Program-made: the position numbers and the translations under genes
The notes under the pieces: generated by a model
Databases searched by the model: none
What the model was told of the DNA's origin: nothing
Seen by the model: the letters and a program-made list of their open reading frames with translations, nothing else
Shown here: piece by piece, positions 33,651 to 42,938 of the stretch
Numbering within the stretch: position 1 is the first letter of the stretch
Layout of the letters: the number at the start of each line of letters is the position of its first letter
Assembly: GCF_001552175.1 (NCBI RefSeq)
Contig: NZ_BCQR01000094.1
Coordinates: forward strand, 1 to 46,419
Source of the DNA: Actinomadura kijaniata NBRC 14229
GTDB taxonomy: Bacteria; Actinomycetota; Actinomycetes; Streptosporangiales; Streptosporangiaceae
Reading direction: 5' to 3'
DNA: 46,419 nucleotides

Positions 33651-33867
33651 TATAAATTGAGAACACGGTAAGCCAGCGTTCAGGCCCCCGGCAACCCCCC
33701 GTCGGCCCGCCCCGGGAGGACCAGCCCAGCTCGCGTGCCGAACCACCGTCGAACCCCGTGAATTTCGGCACTGATCACCATGAGAACGGCGCCGGAGTTG
33801 GCAGTTCTGCACCACGCCGCGCCACCCTCGCTCGACGCGGACCCGTCCGACTGCGGAGAATCATCGG

Positions 33868-34749
33868 ATGACCGAAAACACCGTGGACGCCTTCTCCCTG
33901 CCGGTCCTTGAGCGCCTGTCCTCCTCCCTCACCCTGCGCCGCCTGGCGGACCTGCCGGTGGTCGTGGTCGAGCACCCCGAGGCGAGAGCCGCCCTCACCC
34001 TGCAGGGGGCCCAGCTCATCGCGTGGCAGCCGGCGGGCGAGCAGCCCGTGCTGTGGCTGAGCGGCGCCTCCGCGTTCCACGCGGGGAAGGCCGTGCGCGG
34101 CGGCGTCCCGATCTGCTGGCCGTGGTTCGGCCCGGTGAGCAGCCCGTCCCACGGCTTCGCCCGGATCACCACGTGGACGCTCGACGCCCACGAGGAGACC
34201 GCCGAGGCCGTCCACCTGACCCTCACCCTGCGGAGCGACGATCGGACACGCGAACTGTGGCCGCACGACTTCACCCTGACGGCCCGCTTCGCCCTGGGAC
34301 GAAAGTGCGAGATCACCCTGACGGCCGAGGGCGACCACACCAGCACCGCCGCCCTGCACTCCTACTTCCGCGTCGGGGCCGCCGGCCAGGTGAGCGTCTC
34401 CGGCCTGGGCGACCACTACATCGACAAGGTGCGGGACGGCGCGGAGGGCGTCCAGCGGGGCGACCTGACGTTCCCGGGCCACGTCGACCGCATCTACACC
34501 CGCCCGCAGGACGTCGCCCTCGTCCGCGACCCGGTCCTCGGCCGGACCATCGGGGTGCGCCACCACGACGCCAGCGACGCCGTCGCCTGGAACCCGGGCG
34601 CGAAGCTCTCCGCCGAGATGGCCGACGTGCCCGACGACGGCCACACCGGGTTCGTCTGCGTGGAGACCGCCAGGATCACCCGTCCCCTGACCACCACCGA
34701 GAACACCCCGACCACCTTCGGCGTCACCCTGAGCCTCGACCACCCCTAG
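33868..34749 (+). CDS. D-hexose-6-phosphate mutarotase (glucose-6-phosphate 1-epimerase, YeaD type)
   Basis: 293 residues, aldose-1-epimerase-like beta-sandwich that equilibrates alpha and beta anomers of glucose 6-phosphate in the cytosol. Family motifs are GAQLIAWQP, RGGVPICWPWFGP, SHGFARITTW, the His in ALHSYFRVG, WNPGAKLSAEMADVPDDG and the likely catalytic Glu in FVCVETARIT. The length is normal for the family. The ATG at 33868 starts the only well-conserved frame. It is divergent from the chitinase operon, with 298 nt between starts. Confidence 0.9.
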   Translation: MTENTVDAFSLPVLERLSSSLTLRRLADLPVVVVEHPEARAALTLQGAQLIAWQPAGEQPVLWLSGASAFHAGKAVRGGVPICWPWFGPVSSPSHGFARITTWTLDAHEETAEAVHLTLTLRSDDRTRELWPHDFTLTARFALGRKCEITLTAEGDHTSTAALHSYFRVGAAGQVSVSGLGDHYIDKVRDGAEGVQRGDLTFPGHVDRIYTRPQDVALVRDPVLGRTIGVRHHDASDAVAWNPGAKLSAEMADVPDDGHTGFVCVETARITRPLTTTENTPTTFGVTLSLDHP

Positions 34750-34817
34750 ACCGTGGGGGACGGTCCTACGAAAGCAGTACGAGGGTCCGGTCCCGGCGGC
34801 GGATACGGGCGGCACCG

Positions 34818-35402
34818 GTGGCGGTGCAGAATCACGGTGATCAAGCCGCCGCACCGGGAGCCGTCGCCATCCTCTCCGTCATCCTCGCCTGTGATGTGCT
34901 GTTCTGGGTCTTCCTCGCCGGCGGCCTGGCCGCGCGCTACGCCGCCGGCCGGCGGACGCTGGGCGGCGTGCTGCTGGCGTGCGTGCCGCTCACCGACCTC
35001 GTCCTGCTGGGGGCCACCGTCCTGAGCATCAGGGACGGCGCCGAGCCGACCGTCTGGCACGGCCTGTCGGCGGCCTACCTCGGCCTCACCGTGGTCTACG
35101 GCCACCGCACCGTCCGCTGGGCCGACGCCAGGTTCGCCCGCCGCTTCGGCGCGGCCGCACCGGCGCCGCGCCCCGCCCCGCACGGCCGCGCGGCCGTGGT
35201 GGACGCCTGGACCTCCTGGCTCCGGTTCCTGCTGGCCTACGCCGTGAGCGCCGGCATGATCTTCGGCCTGGTGGCGCTGGTCGGCGGCCCTGACCGGGGC
35301 GCCCCGCTCCTGGTCTGGCTCAACCCGCTCACCAAGATCCTCGTCTACAGCCTGATCTGGCCCCTGGCGACCACCCTCCGGCCCGGCAGGGCCACGAGCT
35401 AA
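34818..35402 (+). CDS. small multi-pass membrane protein
   Basis: 194 residues with four predicted transmembrane helices (about AILSVILACDVLFWVFLAGG, LLACVPLTDLVLLGATVL, LLAYAVSAGMIFGLVALVGG and LVYSLIWPLATTL) and a basic loop after a YGHRTVRWADARFARRF segment. I do not recognise its function. Two in-frame GTG codons (34818 and 34824) could start it, with poor ribosome sites. The frame is open far upstream but only in the shadow of the epimerase gene. Confidence 0.7.
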   Translation: MAVQNHGDQAAAPGAVAILSVILACDVLFWVFLAGGLAARYAAGRRTLGGVLLACVPLTDLVLLGATVLSIRDGAEPTVWHGLSAAYLGLTVVYGHRTVRWADARFARRFGAAAPAPRPAPHGRAAVVDAWTSWLRFLLAYAVSAGMIFGLVALVGGPDRGAPLLVWLNPLTKILVYSLIWPLATTLRPGRATS

Positions 35403-35470
35403 TCAAGGTTTAACCCCTCCGGGGATCTCATGGCTCTCGCCGGGGCACCCGTCTCGGCGGAGAGGGACGC

Positions 35471-35971
35471 ATGAGAGTTCGGATGTTGATCGTGGGGGTC
35501 GTGGCGTTGGCCTCGGTCGCCGCCTGTGGTGGGAAGAAGGACGGCGACGGGGTCGCCAGTGCCGGGGGGCCGGGCAAGGGGGCCTCGGCGTCGCCGTCGC
35601 TCAAGCCGGAGGACGCGCGGCTGAAGTTCGCCCAGTGCATGCGCCAGAACGGTGTCGACATGCCCGACCCCAGCGGCGAGCGGGGCGTGCAGATCAAGAG
35701 CCGGAAGGGGGACGAGGGGAAGACCGAGGCGGCCATGAAGAAGTGCCAGCCGATCCTCAAGGCCGGCGGGGAGATGCCGGACATCAACGACCCCAAGATG
35801 CACGACCAGATGGTCAGGTTCGCGCAGTGCATGCGCCAGAACGGCGTCGACATGCCCGACCCCAAACCGGGGGAGGGGATGCGGCTGCGGATGAAGCGCG
35901 GCGACAACCCCGCGACCGCCGAGAAGGCGCAGAAGGCGTGCCAGCACCTGGCCCCCGGGCGGATGAGGTGA
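35471..35971 (+). CDS. lipoprotein with duplicated CMRQNGVDMPDP module
   Basis: 166 residues. A lipoprotein signal peptide ends ASVAACGG (Cys19). Two copies of FAQCMRQNGVDMPDP (residues 53-67 and 117-131) each belong to a roughly 60-residue unit that ends with a further Cys-containing helix (KKCQPIL, KACQHL). Four Cys in this pattern may form disulfides or bind metal. It overlaps the adaptor gene by GTGA and so heads a four-gene export operon. It may be a substrate-capturing or sensing lipoprotein; its function is unknown. Confidence 0.85.
   Translation: MRVRMLIVGVVALASVAACGGKKDGDGVASAGGPGKGASASPSLKPEDARLKFAQCMRQNGVDMPDPSGERGVQIKSRKGDEGKTEAAMKKCQPILKAGGEMPDINDPKMHDQMVRFAQCMRQNGVDMPDPKPGEGMRLRMKRGDNPATAEKAQKACQHLAPGRMR
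35627..35863 (+). repeat. internal 45-bp repeat pair in the lipoprotein gene
   Basis: The 45-bp units 35627-35671 and 35819-35863 encode the same 15 residues and differ at only two third-codon positions. That suggests recent duplication or gene conversion. Confidence 0.85.
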
Positions 35972-37013
35972 GGCGCGCGGTGGTCGTGGGGGCGGCCGTG
36001 GTCGTCGTCGCCGGGGGCGGGGCCGCGTTCGCGTTCGCGGGGGACGGGGAGAAACCGCAGGCCAAGGCGCCCATGCGGACCGGGACCGCGGCCGTGGAAC
36101 GCGGGGACCTCGTCGACACCGAGAGCGTGGACGGCACCCTCACTTACCACGGGGAGAGCGAGGTGCGCACCGGCGCGTCGGGGACCGTGACCGCCGCGCC
36201 GGACAAGGGCGACGCCATCGCGCGGGGGAGGACCCTGCTGAAGGTCGACGGCAAGCCCGTCACGCTGATGTACGGCTCCACCCCCATGTACCGGACCCTC
36301 CGGGAGGGGGTGGAGGGCGCCGACGTGCGGCAGCTGGAGAAGAACCTCGCCGCGCTCGGGTACGGCGAGGACCTGACGGTGGACGACGAGTTCACCGCCG
36401 TCACCGCCGACGCCGTCCGGGAGTGGCAGGACGACCGGGGCCTGGCGGAGACCGGCGCCGTCACGCCCGCGCAGGTCGTGTTCCTGCCGGGCGCCGTGCG
36501 GGTCAAGACCGTCAAGGCCCCCGAGGGCGCCCGCACGGGGGCCGGGCAGCCCGTCCTGACCGTCAGCGGAACGCGGCGGCAGGTGCACGTCGACCTCGAC
36601 GCCGACAAGCAGCAGATGGCCCGCAAGGGTGCGCCGGTCACCGTGGAGCTGCCCGGCGGCCGGACCGTCAAGGGGCGGATCAGCGAGATCGGGACGGTCG
36701 CCGAGAAGAGCGGCGACCAGCAGGACCAGTCCACCACGATCGACGTCGAGATCACCCTCGACCGCAACGCGCGGACCGGGAACCTCGACCAGGCCCCGGT
36801 GAGCGTGACCATGGAGAGCGAACGCCGCCGGAACGTGCTGTCGGTGCCGCTGGAGGCGCTGCTCGCGCTGCGCGAGGGAGGCTTCGGCGTCGAGGTCGTC
36901 GAGGGCGCGGCCAAGCGGATCGTGCCCGTCACCACCGGCGTGTTCGGCGGCGGACGGGTGGAGGTCAGCGGAGGCGACCTCCGCGAGGGCATGAAGGTCG
37001 GGGTGCCCGCGGA

Positions 37014-37017
<4 letters not shown>
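35968..37017 (+). CDS. periplasmic adaptor (HlyD/MacA-like) with peptidoglycan-binding domain
   Basis: 349 residues. An N-terminal membrane anchor (AVVVGAAVVVVAGGGAAFAF) is followed by a short biotinyl-lipoyl-like half (GTLTYHGESEVRTGASGTVT). A PG_binding_1 domain comes next (LREGVEGADVRQLEKNLAAL ... AVREWQDDRGLAETG, about 110-160), and then a beta-barrel MacA-like C-terminal half (LPGGRTVKGRISEIG ... VPLEALLAL). This inserted wall-binding domain is common in actinobacterial adaptors, which must span the wall without an outer-membrane channel. GTG 35968 overlaps the lipoprotein stop, and its own stop overlaps the ATPase start. Confidence 0.9.
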
Positions 37018-37726
<709 letters not shown>

Positions 37727-37730
<4 letters not shown>

Positions 37731-38908
37731 ACCCCGCACGGATGACCTGGCGCGACGTGCTGCGGGTCGGGCTGGCGGGCCTGCGGGCGCGCCCCACCCG
37801 GGCGCTGCTGTCGGCGCTGGGGATCGCGATCGGCATCGCCACCATGGTCGCGGTCATCGGGATCTCCTCCTCCAGCGAGGCCGACCTGCTGCGGCGGCTG
37901 GACCGGCTCGGCACCAACCTGCTGACCGTCAAGCCGGGCGACACCCTGTTCGGGGAGGACGCCAAGCTGCCCGAGAAGGCCCCGGCCATGGTCGCCCGGA
38001 TCGGGCCGGTCACGGCGGTCGGCGCGACCGGGAGCGTCGAGGCGACCGTCCGGCGCACCGACCGCATCCCCGCGTCCGTCACCGGCGGGATCGCCGTCCA
38101 GGCCGCGACCGAGGACCTGCCCCGCACGCTGGGCGTCGGCATGCGCAACGGCACCTGGCTGAACGCCGCCAACTCCCGCCACCCCGGCGTCGTGCTGGGC
38201 GCGGAGGCCGCCAGGCGGCTCGGCGTGGAACGTCCCGGGACCCAGGTGTGGCTCGGCGGGCGCTGGTTCACCGTCCTCGGCGTCCTCGGCACCGCCGAGC
38301 TCGCCCCCGAGATCGACCGGTCCGCGCTGGTCGGCTGGGAGGCCGCCAAGAGGTACCTGGGGTTCGAGGGCCATCCCACGACCATCTACGAACGGTCCGC
38401 CGACGACGCCGTCGAGGACGTGCGCGCGGTGCTGGCCGCCACCGTCAACCCCGAGAACCCCCAGGAGGTCGAGGTGTCCCGGCCGTCGGACGCGCTGGCG
38501 GCCAAGGCCGCGGCGGCGGGCGCGTTCACCGGCCTGCTGCTCGGGCTGGGCGCGGTCGCGCTGCTGGTCGGCGGCGTCGGCGTCGCCAACACCATGGTCG
38601 TGTCGGTGCTGGAACGCCGCCGGGAGATCGGGCTGCGCCGGGCCCTGGGCGCGACGCGGGGCCAGGTCCGCACGCAGTTCCTGGCCGAGTCGCTGCTGCT
38701 GTCGGGGCTCGGCGGCATCGCCGGGGTGCTGCTCGGCGCGGCGGTGACCGTCGCGTTCGCGGTGTACCGGGGGTGGCCGCCGGTCGTGCCGCCGTGGGCC
38801 CCCGGCGGGGCGCTCGCCGCGACCGTCGCGATCGGCGTGGTGGCGGGGCTGTACCCGGCGGTGCGGGCGGCGCGGCTGGCGCCGACCGTGGCGCTGGCGG
38901 CGGTCTGA
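37727..38908 (+). CDS. MacB-like ABC transporter permease
   Basis: 393 residues. An N-terminal helix (TRALLSALGIAIGIATMVAV) is followed by a MacB periplasmic core domain (about 60-250). Then come three FtsX-type helices: AFTGLLLGLGAVALLVGGVG, LSGLGGIAGVLLGAAVTVAF and a last one near GALAATVAIGVVAGLYP. The conserved ERRREIGLRRALGATRGQV loop follows the second helix. With the adaptor and ATPase it forms a tripartite, mechanotransmission-type exporter, perhaps for a peptide, macrolide or lipid. It is the last gene of the operon. Confidence 0.93.
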
Positions 38909-38946
38909 CGGACTGGTCACGGTCTGACCGGTCGGGGCATGATTGG

Positions 38947-38966
38947 TTCGGTCGAAGCTGACCGAA
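38947..38966. promoter_or_regulatory. inverted repeat between the exporter operon and the next gene
   Basis: TTCGGTC (38947-38953) and GACCGAA (38960-38966) around 6 nt form a perfect 7-bp inverted repeat. It lies 26 nt before the next ATG and could be an operator or a weak terminator. Confidence 0.35.
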
Positions 38967-38991
38967 TCCTCCGGGGGAGGTGCCCCACACC

Positions 38992-39354
38992 ATGCCGGTG
39001 CCACGTCCGGTGCGCGACCGGGTCCGCGAGTTCCTCGGGCTAGAGGACGAGATCCGTTACCTCTTCCCCGCGACCACCTACGGCGGCGGTTCGGGTTTCC
39101 TGTTCGTCGTCACCGACGACCAGATCACGGTGCTGTCCACCGGCTCGCTGAGCCGCAGCCGTCCCAAGACGGTCTGGGGCAGCTACCGGCGCGGGACCCG
39201 GCTGGGTCCGGTGGAGACCGGCGGCGGCGCGTCGTTCGAGTTCGCCGGGGCGAGCTTCGAGATCGACGACGAGTACGTCGCGGTGGTCAACGCCGCCGAC
39301 GCCGAGGTCTTCGACCGCGACAGCCTGCCGCGCGACCCCCTGCCGGACCTGTAG
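38992..39354 (+). CDS. small uncharacterised protein
   Basis: 120 residues, mainly beta, with alternating strands (GFLFVVTDDQITVLSTGSLS, ASFEFAGASFEIDDEYVAVV) that resemble a PH-like barrel, but I cannot assign a family. GGGGGAGG precedes the ATG at 38992 by 11 nt; a GTG at 38980 would place the ribosome site inside the gene. It stands alone between the exporter operon and rnd. Confidence 0.7.
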   Translation: MPVPRPVRDRVREFLGLEDEIRYLFPATTYGGGSGFLFVVTDDQITVLSTGSLSRSRPKTVWGSYRRGTRLGPVETGGGASFEFAGASFEIDDEYVAVVNAADAEVFDRDSLPRDPLPDL

Positions 39355-39394
39355 GGCTCCACAGGCCCGGCAGAGGGGCGCGGGCGGACCGTCC

Positions 39395-40738
39395 TCAGCC
39401 CAGGTCCTTGCTCTCCAGCCGCAGGAACGCCTTGGCGATCGGCGTCGCCACCAGCGCCACCTGCCAGGGCCGCGCGCCCATCTCCCGCAGGGCCGCGCCG
39501 ACCGCGGCCGCCGACACCTCCGGCGGCGGCGACCAGGCCAGCCGCCGCACCGAGTCGGGCTGCATCAGGTTCTCGGTCGGCAGCGAGTGCTCGTCGGCCA
39601 GCGCCGCGACGACCGCGCGGGCGGCCTTGAGGCGTTCGGCGGCGGCGGGGTCGCGCTCGGCCCAGCGGTGCGCGGGCGGCGGGCCGTCGCCGGGCAGGTT
39701 CGCCTCCGGCAGCGCCCGGTCGGGCAGCGCGCGGGCCCGCGCGACGGCCTTCAGCCAGGCGGTCTGGTGCCGCCGCGCGCCCCGGTTGCGCATGGCGGGG
39801 ATCTCGGTCAGGTCGGCCGGGGAGCGGGGCTGCCGGACCGCCAGCTCCACGATCGCGGCGTCCTGGAGGACCCGGCCGGGGGACAGGTCGCGTTCCCGGG
39901 CGATGCGGTCGCGGGTCAGCCAGAGCTCCCGGACGACCGCCAGGCCGCGCCGGTTGCGGACGCGGTGGATGCCCGAGGTGCGCCGCCACGGGTCGGCGCG
40001 CGGCGGCTTGGGCGGCGTCGCCAGGATCGCCGCGAACTCCTCCAGCGCCCAGTCCAGCTTGCCGGTCTCCACCAGCTTCTCGTGGAGCGCGTCGCGCAGC
40101 TCCACCAGCAGCTCGACGTCCAGCGCCGCGTACTTCAGCCAGTCCTCCGGCAGCGGCCGGGTCGACCAGTCGGCCGCCGAGTGGCCCTTCTCCAGGGAGA
40201 ACCCGAGGATGTTCTCGACCATCGAGCCGAGCCCCACCCGCGGGTAGCCCAGCAGCCGCCCCGCCAGCTCGGTGTCGAACAGCCGGCGTGGAACGATCCC
40301 GACCTCGGCCAGGCAGGGCAGGTCCTGGTTGGCGGCGTGCAGCACCATCTCGGTGTCGGCCAGCGCCGCGCCCAGCCCCGCCAGGTCCGGCACCGCCACC
40401 GGGTCGATCAACGCGGTGCCCGCGCCCGCCCGGCGCAACTGGATCAGGTAGGCGCGCTGCCCGTACCGGTAGCCCGAGGCGCGCTCGGCGTCCACAGCGA
40501 CCGGGCCGGTGCCCGCGGCGAACGCGGCGACCACCCGGTCCAGCTCCGCGGGCGTCGTCACGACCGGAGGCACGCCCTCCCTCGGTTCCAGCAACGGCGT
40601 CGCGGCGGACGCCGCCTCCTGCTGCGGGACCTCCTGCCCCGGGGCCCCCTGTGGCGGGGCCTCCTGCGGCGGGTCCGCCGTGTCGGACACTTCCACGTTC
40701 TGCGCGCTCTCCCCTGCCGCCTTCGCTGTGCTACCCAC
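39395..40738 (-). CDS. rnd: ribonuclease D-like 3'-5' exonuclease
   Basis: 447 residues. A low-complexity Pro/Gln/Glu head (PPQEAPPQGAPGQEVPQQEA) precedes a DEDD exonuclease: PVAVDAERASGYRYGQRAYL holds the first Asp/Glu pair, LVLHAANQDLPCL-type ExoII reads MVLHAANQDLPCL, and ExoIII is WLKYAALDVELLVEL. An HRDC domain follows (VVRELWLTRDRIARERDLSP). The role is 3' trimming of structured RNAs. The GTG at 40738 lacks a well-spaced ribosome site but has TACGGT 7 nt upstream; an internal GTG after the low-complexity head is possible. It sits beside DUF3000 and hemE, as in many actinobacteria. Confidence 0.9.
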   Translation of the reverse strand: MGSTAKAAGESAQNVEVSDTADPPQEAPPQGAPGQEVPQQEAASAATPLLEPREGVPPVVTTPAELDRVVAAFAAGTGPVAVDAERASGYRYGQRAYLIQLRRAGAGTALIDPVAVPDLAGLGAALADTEMVLHAANQDLPCLAEVGIVPRRLFDTELAGRLLGYPRVGLGSMVENILGFSLEKGHSAADWSTRPLPEDWLKYAALDVELLVELRDALHEKLVETGKLDWALEEFAAILATPPKPPRADPWRRTSGIHRVRNRRGLAVVRELWLTRDRIARERDLSPGRVLQDAAIVELAVRQPRSPADLTEIPAMRNRGARRHQTAWLKAVARARALPDRALPEANLPGDGPPPAHRWAERDPAAAERLKAARAVVAALADEHSLPTENLMQPDSVRRLAWSPPPEVSAAAVGAALREMGARPWQVALVATPIAKAFLRLESKDLG

Positions 40739-40745
40739 GCTCCCT

Positions 40746-40751
40746 ACCGTA
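40746..40751 (-). promoter_or_regulatory. candidate -10 of rnd (leaderless)
   Basis: TACGGT on the minus strand ends 7 nt before the GTG at 40738. There is no good -35, so this is a weak call. Confidence 0.25.
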
Positions 40752-40757
40752 CGTCGC

Positions 40758-41441
40758 TCAGCGGCCGGCGCCGCCGGGGCGGTCCGGCAGCACGCTGACG
40801 CCGACCGGCGGGAGCCCCGCCGTGCTGGCCATGACCTCGCACCACGCGGCCACGTGCCCGGCGATCGTGGCGGCCGGGTCGTCGGCGGCGGGGGACCAGG
40901 AGGCGCGCAGCTCCAGCTCGGTGGAGGGCGGCTCGCCGGCCTTGTCGCCGAACGACTCCGACACCGCGCGGGTGATCGTCCCGGACTCGCCGGTGTACCC
41001 GGCGGGCTCCAGCGCCTCCAGCAGCCAGGACCAGGCCACCGAGCCGATCAGCTCATCGGCGGCGATCTCGGGGTCCAGGTCGGCGCGGATGTAGGCGACG
41101 ATCCGGAAACCGCCGGTCCAGCCGGACCGGCCCTCGGGGTCGTAGAGCACGATCAGCCGCCCGGAGGCGACCTCGGTCTCCTCGGTGCCGTCGCCGCCCG
41201 GCCCGGTCCCCTCGCGGTAGACGGTGGCCGACAGCGCGGCGGCGTAGGGCGCCAGCCGCTGCGGCGCGGGCATGTCCTCCAGCTCCAGCTCGGGGCGCAG
41301 CGGAGGGCCGTCGAGGATGGCGCGCAGCGTGTCGCGGGCGCGCGCGAACGGCTCGGGGATCATCGGCGGCCCGGCCGGAGGGCGCGGGGCGCGGGGCGGG
41401 CGGGTCGCGAGGACGGGGGGAGGGGGCGGGGATGCAGGCAC
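40758..41441 (-). CDS. DUF3000 family protein
   Basis: Up to 227 residues. The conserved part begins at IPEPFARARDTLRAI and continues through LAPYAAALSATVYRE, GRLIVLYDPEGRSGWTGGFR, IVAYIRADLDPEIAADELIG and SVAWSWLLEALE, the pattern of the actinobacterial DUF3000 family. Its function is unknown. It lies 19 nt upstream of rnd and is followed there by the exonuclease, a conserved arrangement. The Pro-rich first 26 residues may not be translated: ATG 41361 (MIPEPF) is an alternative start, and neither has a clear ribosome site. Confidence 0.85.
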   Translation of the reverse strand: MPASPPPPPVLATRPPRAPRPPAGPPMIPEPFARARDTLRAILDGPPLRPELELEDMPAPQRLAPYAAALSATVYREGTGPGGDGTEETEVASGRLIVLYDPEGRSGWTGGFRIVAYIRADLDPEIAADELIGSVAWSWLLEALEPAGYTGESGTITRAVSESFGDKAGEPPSTELELRASWSPAADDPAATIAGHVAAWCEVMASTAGLPPVGVSVLPDRPGGAGR

Positions 41442-41472
41442 AGCACAGGGTTTCGTCTCAAGATCCGGCCGG

Positions 41473-41685
41473 TCAGGCGAGGGGCCGCCGGGCGGCGGTC
41501 CGGCCGGACGCGGGGGTGGTGGGCAGGGACGGGCGAGGGGAGGAGGCGGCGCGCACCGGTCCCTGGTCGACCAGGACGGCGGCGCCGCAGTCGGTGCAGA
41601 TCCACTCCGGGCAGTCGGCGCCGTGCCCGTCGGGGCAGGGCGGCCGCTCGAAGACGCGTTCGTCGCCGCAGGCGGAGCAGTACAC
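41473..41685 (-). CDS. small zinc-ribbon protein
   Basis: 70 residues. CSACG ... CPDGHGADCPEWICTDCG provides two CxxC knuckles plus extra Cys and His, typical of a zinc ribbon. The tail is basic and disordered. GGGAGG 4 nt before the GTG at 41685 fixes the start; the same frame is open to 41835 but that part is leader. It is divergent from hemE. Its role is unknown; a nucleic-acid or protein-binding adaptor is possible. Confidence 0.75.
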   Translation of the reverse strand: MYCSACGDERVFERPPCPDGHGADCPEWICTDCGAAVLVDQGPVRAASSPRPSLPTTPASGRTAARRPLA

Positions 41686-41888
41686 GGAACCTCCCTCGGC
41701 TATGACACGGATCACGTTGGCACGCGACGGTGACAGAATGCGGGACTTCGCTCGGCGTGTCCGGAACTCGGGAACTCTCGGAAACGCGGGGCGGCCCCGT
41801 TCCGCCGCCGCTCCGGCCGGGCCGGTGCGCCCCACGGGGGTGACCGTGGGACCATCGTGGGGTGGCTGTTGACGCTGAGGGGCCGACC

Positions 41889-42938
41889 GTGGGCCGAGAC
41901 GAATCCGCCGGACTCGCCGGGAGTCCGTTCCTGCGCGCGTGCCGGCGGCAGCCGGTGCCGCACACCCCGGTGTGGTTCATGCGGCAGGCGGGCCGGTCGC
42001 TGCCGGAGTACCTGCGGGTCCGCGAGGGCGTGGCGATGCTGGAGTCCTGCACCCGGCCCGACATGATCGTCGAGATCACGATGCAGCCGGTGCGGCGGTA
42101 CGCGGTCGACGCGGCGATCTTCTTCAGCGACATCATGGTGCCGCTCAAGGCGATCGGGATCGACCTGGACATCAAGCCCGGCGTCGGCCCGGTGATCGCC
42201 GACCCGATCCGCGACGCCGCCGGGCTGGCGACGCTGCGCCCGCTGGAGCCGGACGACGTGCCCTACGTCACCGAGGCGGTCGGCGGGCTGGTGGGCGAGC
42301 TCGGGTCCACCCCGCTGATCGGGTTCGCGGGCGCGCCGTTCACCCTGGCCTCCTACCTGATCGAGGGCGGCCCCTCCAAGAACCACGACCACACCAAGGC
42401 CCTCATGTACGGGGAGCCGGAGCTGTGGCACGCGCTGATGGAGCGGCTGGCCGACATCACGATCGCGTTCCTGAAGGTGCAGGTCGCCGCCGGGGCCAGC
42501 GCGGTCCAGCTGTTCGACTCCTGGGTGGGCGCGGTCGCCCCGCAGGACTACCGCGAGTCGGTGCTGCCGCACACCGGCCGCATCTTCGACGAGGTCGCCG
42601 ACCTGGGCGTGCCGCGGATCCACTTCGGCGTCGGCACCGGCGAGCTGCTGGGCCTGATGGGCGAGGCGGGCGCGGACGTGGTCGGCGTGGACTGGCGGGT
42701 GCCGCTGGACGAGGCCGTGCGGCGCGTCCCGCCGGGCAAGGCCCTGCAGGGCAACCTGGACCCGGCGGTGCTGTTCGCGCCGTGGGAGGTCGTGGAGCGC
42801 CGCGCCCGCGACGTGCTGGACCGGGGACGCACCGCCGAGGGCCACGTGTTCAACCTCGGCCACGGCGTGCTGCCCTCCACCGACCCCGACATGCTGGCCC
42901 GCCTCGCCGACTTCGTCCACGAGGCGAGCGCCCGCTAG
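41889..42938 (+). CDS. hemE: uroporphyrinogen decarboxylase
   Basis: 349 residues, converts uroporphyrinogen III to coproporphyrinogen III. Motifs are TPVWFMRQAGRSLPEY (substrate Arg), FFSDIMVPLKAIG (catalytic Asp), GFAGAPFTLASYLIEGG (Tyr), HFGVGTGELL and FNLGHGVLP (His). GTG 41889 has GAGGGG 6 nt upstream; GTG 41862, nine codons earlier, is a less well-supported alternative. Its stop overlaps the convergent DUF4349 gene by 4 bp. With hemY and hemQ further on, it supports the coproporphyrin-dependent heme route. Confidence 0.96.
   Translation: MGRDESAGLAGSPFLRACRRQPVPHTPVWFMRQAGRSLPEYLRVREGVAMLESCTRPDMIVEITMQPVRRYAVDAAIFFSDIMVPLKAIGIDLDIKPGVGPVIADPIRDAAGLATLRPLEPDDVPYVTEAVGGLVGELGSTPLIGFAGAPFTLASYLIEGGPSKNHDHTKALMYGEPELWHALMERLADITIAFLKVQVAAGASAVQLFDSWVGAVAPQDYRESVLPHTGRIFDEVADLGVPRIHFGVGTGELLGLMGEAGADVVGVDWRVPLDEAVRRVPPGKALQGNLDPAVLFAPWEVVERRARDVLDRGRTAEGHVFNLGHGVLPSTDPDMLARLADFVHEASAR

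Noticed and set aside
33570..33867. A DasR (dre) operator for the chitinases
   Set aside because: No TGGTCTAGACCA-like palindrome is present; only the GGAAAC/GTTTCC element is seen.
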